Shown: positions 5,795-11,866, counted from the first letter of the stretch. The stretch: DNA of 11,866 bases from an uncultured Eubacteriales bacterium (GCA_900546255.1 URCB01000052.1:1-11866), one strand, 5' to 3'. The notes: generated by a model from the sequence alone, not told the origin. Translations and numbers: made by a program.

Positions 5795-6568
5795 ATGGCC
5801 AAAACCATCGCCTTTGTCAACCAAAAAGGCGGGGTGGGGAAAACCACCAGCTGCGTGAACCTGGCCGCCTGCCTGCAGGAGGCCGGGGCAAAGGTCCTGG
5901 TGTGCGACTTTGACCCCCAGGGCAACGCCACCTCTGGCTTTGGCGTGGATAAGGGGGCGGTGTTTCCCACCATTTACGACGTTCTCATCAGCGGCGCAGC
6001 GGTGGAGCACGCCATCGTCCACACCAAGTACAGCGATGTGCTGCCGGCCAACAAAGGGCTGGCCGGGGCTTCGGTGGAGATGATCCCCCTGGACCGCCGG
6101 GAGTATCGGCTGAAGGACACCCTGGCCCAGGTGGAGGCAAGCTATGACTTCATCCTCATTGACTGCCCCCCCTCCCTGGAACTGCTCACCCTCAACTGCC
6201 TGTGCGCGGCGGATACCGTGCTGGTGCCGGTCCAGTGCGAATACTATGCCCTGGAAGGCCTCAGCGACCTGCTGTCCACCGTCCGCATCGTGAAGGGGCG
6301 GCTGAACCCCGCCATCGCCCTGGAGGGGCTGCTGCTGACCATGTACGATGGCCGGACCAACCTCTCCCTCCAGGTGGCGGAGGAGGTCAAGCGCCACTTC
6401 CCTGGCAAGGTCTTTGCCACGGTGATTCCCCGGAATGTGCGGCTGTCGGAGGCCCCCAGCCACGGCAAACCGGTGACGGCTTACGACAGTTCCTCCCGAG
6501 GGGCGGTGGCCTACCGGCGCCTGGCCGAGGAGCTGTTGGAGAAGAATCCCCTGCCTCGCCGGGCATAA
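5795..6568 (+). CDS. parA: Chromosome-partitioning ATPase ParA (Soj)
   Basis: This 257-residue protein is a ParA/Soj-type ATPase that binds DNA non-specifically as an ATP sandwich dimer and is released by ParB, driving origin segregation. The deviant Walker A is KGGVGKTTS (11-19) with the signature lysine Lys11. Walker A' is DFDPQGN (38-44), Walker B is FILIDCPP (119-126), and RNVRLSEAPSHGKP (213-226) is the usual ParA C-terminal motif. Length is close to B. subtilis Soj (about 253). The start at 5795 is preferred because the in-frame upstream ATGs (from 5696) overlap the predicted promoter, and AAGGGA lies 5 nt before this start. It has its own promoter, and parB follows after 57 bp, so the two are probably cotranscribed. 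Confidence 0.96.
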   Translation: MAKTIAFVNQKGGVGKTTSCVNLAACLQEAGAKVLVCDFDPQGNATSGFGVDKGAVFPTIYDVLISGAAVEHAIVHTKYSDVLPANKGLAGASVEMIPLDRREYRLKDTLAQVEASYDFILIDCPPSLELLTLNCLCAADTVLVPVQCEYYALEGLSDLLSTVRIVKGRLNPAIALEGLLLTMYDGRTNLSLQVAEEVKRHFPGKVFATVIPRNVRLSEAPSHGKPVTAYDSSSRGAVAYRRLAEELLEKNPLPRRA

Positions 6569-6625
6569 CCCCCGCGGCAGTGGGCTTGTGGATTGCACCT
6601 TGTGCCATAGAAAGGAAGGGATACC

Positions 6626-7492
6626 ATGGCCTTAGGACGCGGGCTGGACGCGCTCCTGGGAGACACCACCCTTCAGGCCCAGACGGGAGGCTCCGTAAAC
6701 CTCCCCATTTCACAAGTGGAGCCTGGCCTGAACCAGCCCAGAAAACACTTCGACGAGGAAGCCCTGGCCGACCTGGCGGAGTCCATCCGTCAGCACGGGA
6801 TGCTCCAGCCCTTGACGGTGCGCCGGCTGGCCTCGGGATACTATCAGATCATCGCCGGGGAGCGCCGCTGGCGGGCCGCCCGGCAGGCGGGGCTGGAAGA
6901 GGTCCCCGCCATCATCATCGAGGCCGACGACCGGAAGGTCATGGAGTTGGGCCTCATCGAGAACCTCCAGCGGGAGGACCTGAACCCCATGGAGGAGGCG
7001 GCGGGCTACCGCACCCTCATCCAGGACTACGGCCTGACCCAGGAGGAGGCCGCCCGGCGGGTGAGCAAATCCCGGCCGGCGGTGGCCAACGCCATGCGGC
7101 TGCTGGCCCTGCCCCAGGAGGTCCAGTGGCTCATCGAGCAGGGCAACCTCTCCGCCGGCCACGGCCGGGCCCTGCTGGCCCTGCCCACCCCCGAGGCCCA
7201 AATCGCCTTCGCCGGGGAGATTGTGGACAAAGGCTACTCCGTGCGGGAGACCGAGCAGCGCATCCGCCAGGCGGTCCAGAAAAAACCCGCCCCGCCCCCG
7301 GAGCCCCACCCCCTGCAGCTGTACTATGCCGAGGCGGAGCGCCAGCTCACCGCCGGCCTGGGCCGCCGGGTGACCATCAGCCCGGGAAAGAAGAAAGGAA
7401 AAATCGCCCTGGAATACTATGACCAGGAGGACCTGAACCGGCTGCTCCAGGCCCTCTCCTCCCTGGAGGCGGGAAAGGAACGGAATCTATGA
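6626..7492 (+). CDS. parB: Chromosome-partitioning protein ParB (Spo0J)
   Basis: This 288-residue protein is the centromere-binding CTPase clamp of the ParABS system. The N-terminus GRGLDALLG (4-12) is the segment that stimulates ParA ATPase in the family. CTP-binding motifs are GERRWRAA (78-85) and ENLQREDLNPMEEA (112-125). The helix-turn-helix that reads parS is LTQEEAARRVSKSRPAVANA (137-156), followed by SAGHGRALLAL (176-186). Residues from about 228 to the end match the C-terminal dimerisation domain (LQLYYAEAERQLTAGLGRRV, 230-249). Two perfect parS sites flank the parAB pair. It shares many local motifs with the upstream Noc, consistent with paralogy. AAGGAAGGG precedes the start. Its stop overlaps the next start codon in ATGA, so the downstream gene is probably translationally coupled. 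Confidence 0.96.
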   Translation: MALGRGLDALLGDTTLQAQTGGSVNLPISQVEPGLNQPRKHFDEEALADLAESIRQHGMLQPLTVRRLASGYYQIIAGERRWRAARQAGLEEVPAIIIEADDRKVMELGLIENLQREDLNPMEEAAGYRTLIQDYGLTQEEAARRVSKSRPAVANAMRLLALPQEVQWLIEQGNLSAGHGRALLALPTPEAQIAFAGEIVDKGYSVRETEQRIRQAVQKKPAPPPEPHPLQLYYAEAERQLTAGLGRRVTISPGKKKGKIALEYYDQEDLNRLLQALSSLEAGKERNL

Positions 7493-8007
7493 CCCTAGAA
7501 GAAACGCCGAAGGACTCCATGCCCACCCCCCCTCCGGCAGACAAGGGCAGCGGAGAGACCCCGCCGGAGAAGCCCAACAAAAGCCGGCCGGTGAAGGTTT
7601 ACCTCATCGCCTTGTTCTGCGTGGCCCTCCTCCTCTTGCTGGTGTCCTTTGTGATGCAGCAGCGGAACCATTTGGCCCTGCAGGACCTCAACGACTCCAT
7701 CTCCAACAACCAGGCGGTGGCAGACCTCCAGCTGGAGAACCAGCGCCTGCAGTACGAGCTGGAGGAGCGGAAGAACCAGGAGGAGGACCTGCAAAGCCAG
7801 GTGGAGGAAAAGGACAAGCAGGTCCAGGCCATGGAGTGGCTGCGGCAGATTGAGGCCGCCGTCCGTTCCTCCTACAGCGAGGCCAAGACCATGATCGAGG
7901 CCTTCGAGGAGACCGGCCTGGAGGAGAGCCTCCCCACCGAGTCCACGGTGGAGGGCGCGGAGTCCCCCGCCGATGCCTACCGCACCATTTACGCCATGTT
8001 CTATTGA
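7489..8007 (+). CDS. Single-pass membrane protein with coiled coil, function unknown
   Basis: I do not recognise this 172-residue protein. Residues 1-35 are Pro/Glu/Lys-rich and probably cytosolic. VKVYLIALFCVALLLLLVSFVM (35-56) is one transmembrane helix. About 60-118 is rich in Gln, Glu and Leu with heptad-like spacing (LENQRLQYELEERKNQEEDL, 82-101), so probably a coiled coil outside the membrane. A short acidic tail ends in YAMFY. The topology resembles small divisome proteins such as FtsL or DivIC, but I see no sequence match and make no assignment. The ATG overlaps the parB stop by 4 nt (ATGA), with AAAGGAA a few bases upstream, so it is made together with ParB. The second parS follows 11 bp after its stop. 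Confidence 0.82.
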   Translation: MTLEETPKDSMPTPPPADKGSGETPPEKPNKSRPVKVYLIALFCVALLLLLVSFVMQQRNHLALQDLNDSISNNQAVADLQLENQRLQYELEERKNQEEDLQSQVEEKDKQVQAMEWLRQIEAAVRSSYSEAKTMIEAFEETGLEESLPTESTVEGAESPADAYRTIYAMFY

Positions 8008-8018
8008 GAAAATCCATC

Positions 8019-8034
8019 TGTTTCACGTGAAACA
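8019..8034. promoter_or_regulatory. parS: parS site 2 (ParB loading site)
   Basis: A second perfect copy of TGTTTCACGTGAAACA, 2,410 bp from the first, lies in the 57-bp gap before serS. Here the palindrome is not extended by GC arms and no T-run follows, so it should not act as a terminator. Two sites around parAB support an origin-proximal location. Confidence 0.97.
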
Positions 8035-8064
8035 AAGATTGAAACCATACTATGAGGTGATACC

Positions 8065-9354
8065 ATGCTGGACATCAAGCGCATCAAGGAAGACCCGGAA
8101 AAGGTGAAAGCCGGCCTCCGAGCCAAGGAAGTCAACTGTGACCAGGAGGTGGACCGGATCCTGGCCCTGGACAAGGAACGCCGGGACATCATCCACGACA
8201 TGGAACAGAAAAAGGCGGAGCAGAACAAGGTCTCCAAGACCATCCCCCAGCTGAAGAAGGCCGGGGAGGACACTGCCCCCGTTTTCCAGAAAATGAGCGA
8301 GCTGAAAGGCCAGATCGCCGCCCAGGAGGAGACCCTCCGGGGGGTGGAAGCGGAGTACCGCACCCTGATGCTCTCCCTGCCCAACCTCCCCGACGACGAC
8401 CTGAAGCCCGGGGGGAAGGAGAACAACGAGCCTCTGCGCTACTTCGGGGAGCCTCACAAGTTTGACTTTGAGGCCAAGCACCATGTGGACCTGTGCACCG
8501 ACCTGGGTCTCATCGACTACACCCGGGGGGTGAAGCTGGCAGGCTCCGGCTTCTGGATGTACACCGGCCTGGGCGCCCGGCTGGAGTGGGCCCTGCTGAA
8601 CTACTTCATCGACAGCCACCTGGCCGACGGGTATGAGTTCATCCTGCCCCCCCACATGCTGGAGTACCAGTGCGGGGAGACCGCCGGCCAGTTCCCCAAG
8701 TTCGCCGACGAGGTGTATAAGATCCAGAACCCCACCGACGACCGGATCCACTACATGCTCCCCACCGCCGAGGCCGCCCTGGCCAGCGTGTACCGGGACG
8801 AGATCCTCACCGAGGCCGACCTGCCCAAGAAGTTCTTCGCCTACACCCCCTGCTTCCGCCGGGAGGCGGGCTCTGCCCGGGCAGAGGAGCGGGGCATGGT
8901 CCGGGGCCACCAGTTCAATAAGGTAGAGATGTTCCAGTTCACCCGCCCCGAGGACTCCGACGACGCCTTCGACGAGCTGGTCACCAAGGCGGAGAACCTG
9001 GTGAAGGGCCTGGGCTTCCACTTCCGCACCGTGAAGCTGGCCGCCGGAGACTGCTCGGCCTCCATGGCTCGGACCTACGACATTGAGATCCAGATCCCCT
9101 CCATGCAGGGGTACAAGGAGGTCTCCTCCGTGTCCAACGCCCGGGATTACCAGGCCCGCCGGGGCAACATGCGCTTCCGCCGGGAGTCCACCGGCAAGCC
9201 GGAGTTCCTCCACACCCTCAACGGCTCCGGCCTGGCCACCAGCCGCATCTTCCCCGCCATGGTGGAGCAGAACCAGCTGAAGGACGGCAGCGTGAAGATC
9301 CCCGAGGTCCTTCAGAAATACATGGGCGGCATGGAAGTCATCTCCCGCAAGTAA
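8065..9354 (+). CDS. serS: Serine--tRNA ligase (clostridial variant type)
   Basis: This 429-residue class II synthetase charges tRNA-Ser with serine. The N-terminus MLDIKRIKEDPEKVKAGL leads into the long coiled-coil arm (about 27-105) that grips tRNA-Ser. The serine-site TxE is TAE (234-236) in LPTAEAALASVYRDEIL. Motif 2 is CFRREAGSARAEERGMVRGH (263-282) followed by QFNKVEMFQ. Motif 3 is NGSGLATSRIFPA (386-398) with Arg394. In the better-known bacterial enzymes these read TAEVPLTN, FRSEAGSxGxDTRGL and GSGLAVGR, so this belongs to a distinct branch that I associate with Clostridia. GAGGTGA lies about 6 nt before the start. There is no promoter or T-box leader in the 57-bp gap, which holds parS instead, so transcription probably continues from parA. 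Confidence 0.95.
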   Translation: MLDIKRIKEDPEKVKAGLRAKEVNCDQEVDRILALDKERRDIIHDMEQKKAEQNKVSKTIPQLKKAGEDTAPVFQKMSELKGQIAAQEETLRGVEAEYRTLMLSLPNLPDDDLKPGGKENNEPLRYFGEPHKFDFEAKHHVDLCTDLGLIDYTRGVKLAGSGFWMYTGLGARLEWALLNYFIDSHLADGYEFILPPHMLEYQCGETAGQFPKFADEVYKIQNPTDDRIHYMLPTAEAALASVYRDEILTEADLPKKFFAYTPCFRREAGSARAEERGMVRGHQFNKVEMFQFTRPEDSDDAFDELVTKAENLVKGLGFHFRTVKLAAGDCSASMARTYDIEIQIPSMQGYKEVSSVSNARDYQARRGNMRFRRESTGKPEFLHTLNGSGLATSRIFPAMVEQNQLKDGSVKIPEVLQKYMGGMEVISRK

Positions 9355-9364
9355 GGCGGTGCCC

Positions 9365-9586
9365 ATGGAACCGGAAAAGCGCCCGGAGGACCTGACCTCC
9401 CCAACGCCCCAAGAGGAGGCGGCCCCCTCCCCCGCCGAGGAGACGCCCCCCCAGCCGGAGAAGAAGCCCTACAAACCCTACAGCCGAAAGGCCCGCCTCT
9501 GGGCCTGGGTGGGGATTGCGTTCATGGTGTTTCTCACCATCATGTACGCCTACGCCTTTGCCTCCGGCTCCATCCTGATGTATTGA
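9365..9586 (+). CDS. Small single-pass membrane protein, function unknown
   Basis: This 73-residue protein has a Pro/Glu-rich N-terminal half (1-40) with no clear fold, a basic patch PYSRKAR (38-44), and one hydrophobic helix WAWVGIAFMVFLTIMYAYAF (46-65) near the C-terminus. The positive patch before the helix suggests the N-terminus is inside the cell. It resembles the protein after parB in style (acidic proline-rich tail, then one helix) but is not evidently homologous. It begins 10 bp after the serS stop, with AAGGCGGT upstream, and ends 9 bp before rsmG. A GTG at 9359 in frame is an alternative start. Tight spacing and compatible ribosome-binding sites support a real gene. Confidence 0.72.
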   Translation: MEPEKRPEDLTSPTPQEEAAPSPAEETPPQPEKKPYKPYSRKARLWAWVGIAFMVFLTIMYAYAFASGSILMY

Positions 9587-9595
9587 GGTGAGTGC

Positions 9596-10315
9596 ATGAC
9601 TGAGCAAGCCATGGCCCTGCTCTGCCGGGGGCTGGACCAGCTGGGCCTCCCCTGGACCCAAAAGGCCGCGGAACAACTGTCCCTCTACGGGGACCGGCTG
9701 CTGGAGAAGAACCAGGTGATGAACCTCACCGCCATCACCGACCCGGAAGAGGTGGTGAAGCGCCACTTCCTGGACAGCGCCGCCCTTCTCCCCTCCAAGG
9801 CCCTGGGGGGGCGGAAGGTCATCGACGTGGGCACCGGGGCGGGGTTCCCCGGCCTGGTGCTGAAGATCCTGGACCCCACCATCCAGCTCACCCTCCTGGA
9901 CAGCCTGGGCAAGCGGGTGGACTGGCTGGGGGAACTGTGCCAGGAACTGCACCTCCCCGACGTGACCCTCCTCAAGGGCCGGGCGGAGGAGCTCTCCCGG
10001 CAGAAGGAGCACCGGGAGGGGTATGATGTGGCCGTCTCCCGGGCCCTGGCCTCCATGCCGGTGCTGGCGGAGCTCTGCCTGCCCTATGTGAAGCCCGGGG
10101 GCCTGTTCCTGGCCATGAAGAGCAACAAAACCGACGAGGAGATCGACGCCGCCCGGGCCATCATCCAGACCCTGGGGGGGGAGGACCCCTTCGTCATGGA
10201 CTATCTGCTCCCGGAGACGGAGATCTACCACCGGGTGGTGACGGTGTTCAAAAGCCGCCCCACCCCCAAGGCCTACCCCCGGAAGTGGAGCAAGATCAAG
10301 GAAGCAAAAATTTAG
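9596..10315 (+). CDS. rsmG: 16S rRNA (guanine-N7)-methyltransferase RsmG (GidB)
   Basis: This 239-residue enzyme uses S-adenosylmethionine to methylate N7 of G527 (E. coli numbering) in 16S rRNA of the small subunit. NLTAI (43-47) and RHFLDS (56-61) are N-terminal signatures. The SAM-binding loop is DVGTGAGFPG (77-86), followed by the acidic residue Asp102 in LLDS. VSRALASM (147-154) and the basic C-terminal TPKAYPRK (223-230) are typical of the family. Length is typical for Firmicutes. GGTGA lies 6 nt before the ATG. In many Firmicutes rsmG sits directly before noc near the origin; here it is at the distal end of the parAB-serS run. The next gene has its own promoter. Confidence 0.96.
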   Translation: MTEQAMALLCRGLDQLGLPWTQKAAEQLSLYGDRLLEKNQVMNLTAITDPEEVVKRHFLDSAALLPSKALGGRKVIDVGTGAGFPGLVLKILDPTIQLTLLDSLGKRVDWLGELCQELHLPDVTLLKGRAEELSRQKEHREGYDVAVSRALASMPVLAELCLPYVKPGGLFLAMKSNKTDEEIDAARAIIQTLGGEDPFVMDYLLPETEIYHRVVTVFKSRPTPKAYPRKWSKIKEAKI

Positions 10316-10335
10316 TATCTTTGCACAAAAAACTA

Positions 10336-10364
10336 TTGCAAGACACGGGGCCGTATGGTACAAT
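10336..10364 (+). promoter_or_regulatory. Promoter of the MinD-like gene
   Basis: TTGCAA (10336-10341), a 17-bp spacer and TACAAT (10359-10364) form a promoter with the same -35 hexamer and spacing as that of parA. Transcription would start near 10371, leaving about 20 nt of leader that contains the AGGAGG at 10379-10384. Confidence 0.8.
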
Positions 10365-10391
10365 GAAGCCGAAGATTCAGGAGGAATGGCT

Positions 10392-11132
10392 GTGGGCAGC
10401 GTAATCGTCATCACGTCCGGAAAGGGCGGCACAGGAAAGACCTCCCTCACAGGAGGGGTGGGCGCCTCCCTAGCGCTGCTGGGGAAGCAAGTGCTGTGCT
10501 TGGACGGTGACGTGGGCCTGCGCAACCTGGACATCACCCTGGGCATGACCGACGCGGCGCTGATGGATTTCAGCGACGTGATGGCCGGCCGGTGTGACCT
10601 GTCCCGGGCGGCGGTGCCCCACCCCACGGTTTCCGGTTTGCACCTTCTCACCGCCCCGCTGACCTTGCCAGGGGACTTCCCCGGAGAGGCGGGCTTTCAG
10701 GCCCTGCTCCAGCAGGCCCGGGAAGCCTACGACTATGTGCTCATCGACTCCCCCGCCGGCCTGGGGCCGGGGTTCCGTCTGGCCGTCTGCGGCGCAGACC
10801 GGGCCATTGTGGTGGCGGTGAGCGACCCCTCCTCCCTGCGGGATGCTCAGCGGGTGGTCACCCAGCTGTCCCAGTTGGAGACCATCCACCTGGTGGTCAA
10901 CCGGGTCCGTCCCCGCCTGCTGCGCCGGCAGAACACCACCATCGACGATGCCATGGACACCGCGGGCCTGCCCCTGCTGGGCCTGGTGCCGGAGGATCCC
11001 AAGGTGGTTCTGGCGGCCACAGAAGGCCGTCCCCTGGCCCAGTTGGGGGCTCGGCGGGGGGCTGTCCGGGCCTATGAAAACATCGCCCGCCGGCTCACCG
11101 GCCAACCGGTACCCCTGATGGGGCTGCGGTAA
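10392..11132 (+). CDS. MinD/ParA-family ATPase, orphan MinD-like
   Basis: This 246-residue deviant-Walker ATPase is closest to MinD. Walker A is GKGGTGKTS (10-18) with the signature lysine, DGDVGLRNLDI (38-48) matches MinD, and Walker B is IDSPAGLGPG (118-127), near the MinD IDSPAG. The protein ends ITRRL-like at ARRLTGQPVPLMGLR (232-246), with no basic amphipathic helix like the MinD membrane-targeting sequence. No minC or minE is adjacent. A role in division-site placement is therefore uncertain; a soluble positioning ATPase is equally possible. I chose GTG at 10392 because AGGAGG (10379-10384) sits 7 nt before it; an in-frame ATG at 10386 would leave only 1 nt, though it would add just two residues. 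It has its own promoter, and the mgsA-like gene follows after 113 bp. Confidence 0.82.
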   Translation: MGSVIVITSGKGGTGKTSLTGGVGASLALLGKQVLCLDGDVGLRNLDITLGMTDAALMDFSDVMAGRCDLSRAAVPHPTVSGLHLLTAPLTLPGDFPGEAGFQALLQQAREAYDYVLIDSPAGLGPGFRLAVCGADRAIVVAVSDPSSLRDAQRVVTQLSQLETIHLVVNRVRPRLLRRQNTTIDDAMDTAGLPLLGLVPEDPKVVLAATEGRPLAQLGARRGAVRAYENIARRLTGQPVPLMGLR

Positions 11133-11245
11133 AGGAAAACCCCGTACCTTCCCACCCTGTTGTTCCTCCCACCTAAGTTTCCGTGCGGCCTGCACACGCC
11201 CCAACACGACGTGCCCTGGCTGCCACTGCGAAAGGATGAAGCAGA

Positions 11246-11662
11246 ATGAATATTGCATTGATGAGTCATGACCACAAGAAAGAGCTGATGGTGCAGTTCT
11301 GCATTGCCTACTGCGGTGTTTTGTCCAAGCACACCGTCTGCGCCACCAACACCACCGGCCGCCTGGTCGCTGAGGCCACAGGCCTGCCCGTCCGTCTGTT
11401 CCTGTCCCATGCCCATGGCGGCAGCCAGCAGATCGGCGCCCGCATCGCCTACAACGAGATTGACATGGTGCTGTTTTTCTCCGACCCCCAGTCCAGCGAC
11501 TTGGACCCCGACCTGAAGTACATCAACCAGATGTGCGACCAGTACAACATTCCTTTCGCCACCAACGCCGCCACGGCAGAGATCCTCATCCACGGCCTGG
11601 AGCGGGGCGATCTGGACTGGAGAGAGATCATCAACCCCTCCCTCAAGCCGGTTACCGTCTGA
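11246..11662 (+). CDS. mgsA: Methylglyoxal synthase-like protein, altered active site
   Basis: This 138-residue protein has the methylglyoxal synthase (MGS-like) fold signature: NIALMSHDHKK (2-12), TNTTGRLVAEATGL (34-47), QQIGARIAYNEIDMVLFFSD (61-80), NIPFATNAATAEILI (101-115) and GLERGDLDWR (117-126). The authentic enzyme converts dihydroxyacetone phosphate to methylglyoxal and phosphate. By motif alignment to E. coli MgsA, His19 and Asp20 are kept (8, 9), Asp91 is kept (80) and Asp101 is kept (89). The catalytic Asp71, in GPMGGDQQ, is Ser60 in HAHGGSQQ, and His98 is Leu86 after a one-residue shortening. Activity is therefore doubtful. AAAGGA lies 9 nt before the ATG. No clear promoter is seen in the 113-bp gap upstream, so it may be read from the MinD-like promoter. 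Confidence 0.85.
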   Translation: MNIALMSHDHKKELMVQFCIAYCGVLSKHTVCATNTTGRLVAEATGLPVRLFLSHAHGGSQQIGARIAYNEIDMVLFFSDPQSSDLDPDLKYINQMCDQYNIPFATNAATAEILIHGLERGDLDWREIINPSLKPVTV

Positions 11663-11696
11663 GGGCGGCGCCCTTCGGACGCCACAAGAGAAACGC

Positions 11697-11743
11697 AAAA
11701 ATGCGTCCTCGTTCCGTTTGTGCAGGGACGAAGGCGCATTTTT
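11697..11743 (+). terminator. Intrinsic terminator after the mgsA-like gene
   Basis: An imperfect 19-bp stem pairs 11697-11715 with 11725-11743, with two G-U pairs and one mismatch. It opens with AAAAATGCG and ends GCGCATTTTT, so the 3' arm supplies the T-run. It lies 34 bp after the stop codon and its symmetry suggests it could also act on minus-strand transcription. Confidence 0.85.
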
Positions 11744-11771
11744 CGTGAGAGAAAGGCCGCGCCCAGCTTCG

Positions 11772-11866
11772 CCGGGCGGGGACGCGGTGGGGTACTGCGT
11801 ACCCTTTGGGCGGTCGGGGCTCTTACGGTGCCTCGGGGCGCAGCGCCCCGGGGGCCCGCCTGCCCG
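11772..11866. repeat. Right copy of the terminal inverted repeat
   Basis: This is the inverted counterpart of 1-95 (90 of 95 bases identical, the outer 55 all identical). Just inside it, 11760-11764 can pair with 11774-11778, so a hairpin occupies the same place as the 87-106 hairpin on the left although the sequences differ there. It follows the terminator of the mgsA-like gene and runs off the end of the window. Confidence 0.9.

Noticed and set aside
8008..8064. T-box leader before serS
   Set aside because: The gap is only 57 bp and is occupied by parS; there is no room for a T-box.
1..11866. The whole window as a transposon or integrative element bounded by terminal inverted repeats
   Set aside because: The genes between the repeats are housekeeping and chromosome-maintenance genes, with no transposase, integrase or target-site duplication visible. 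The 55-base perfect identity at the edges fits an assembly break at a repeat better.

Overview
The window is a GC-rich Firmicutes-type chromosomal segment, most likely from a butyrate-producing gut Clostridia of the Oscillospiraceae kind (Flavonifractor, Lawsonibacter or Intestinimonas-like). This is inferred from a butyryl-CoA:acetate CoA-transferase, a noc-parA-parB cluster with two perfect parS sites, a clostridial-type seryl-tRNA synthetase and high GC with strong Shine-Dalgarno sites. No species can be assigned by eye. I see no tRNA, rRNA, CRISPR array, transposase or phage gene.

Layout. Positions 1-205 hold a GC-rich, hairpin-dense repeat, followed by xpt (minus). A 350-bp divergent gap carries the promoter and a possibly structured leader of the CoA-transferase gene (plus). 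That gene converges on an acyl-CoA dehydrogenase gene (minus), and each has its own terminator hairpin. A second divergent gap (3827-4155) holds two consensus sigma-70 promoters back to back, one for the dehydrogenase and one for a MarR-family regulator. Next come noc, a 30-bp palindrome that contains parS and also looks like a terminator, then a run parA-parB-membrane coiled-coil protein-second parS-serS-small membrane protein-rsmG. A fresh promoter then precedes a MinD-like ATPase and a methylglyoxal-synthase-like gene with its own terminator. The last 95 bases are an inverted copy of the first 95.

Function. The left third is metabolic: purine salvage (xpt) and short-chain acyl-CoA metabolism (CoA-transferase and dehydrogenase). 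The right two thirds look like an origin-proximal chromosome-maintenance region: ParA, ParB and two parS sites for segregation, Noc for coupling division to the nucleoid, RsmG for ribosome modification, plus an orphan MinD-like ATPase.

Most unusual points: (1) the methylglyoxal-synthase-like protein lacks the equivalents of the catalytic Asp71 and of His98 of the E. coli enzyme; (2) the MinD-like protein has no MinC or MinE beside it and no visible C-terminal membrane-targeting helix; (3) parS is embedded in what looks like an intrinsic terminator; (4) a three-way-junction fold can be drawn in the CoA-transferase leader; (5) the window is bounded by a structured repeat that lies downstream of, and in the same sense as, a gene at each end. 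No clearly new defence or mobile system was found.
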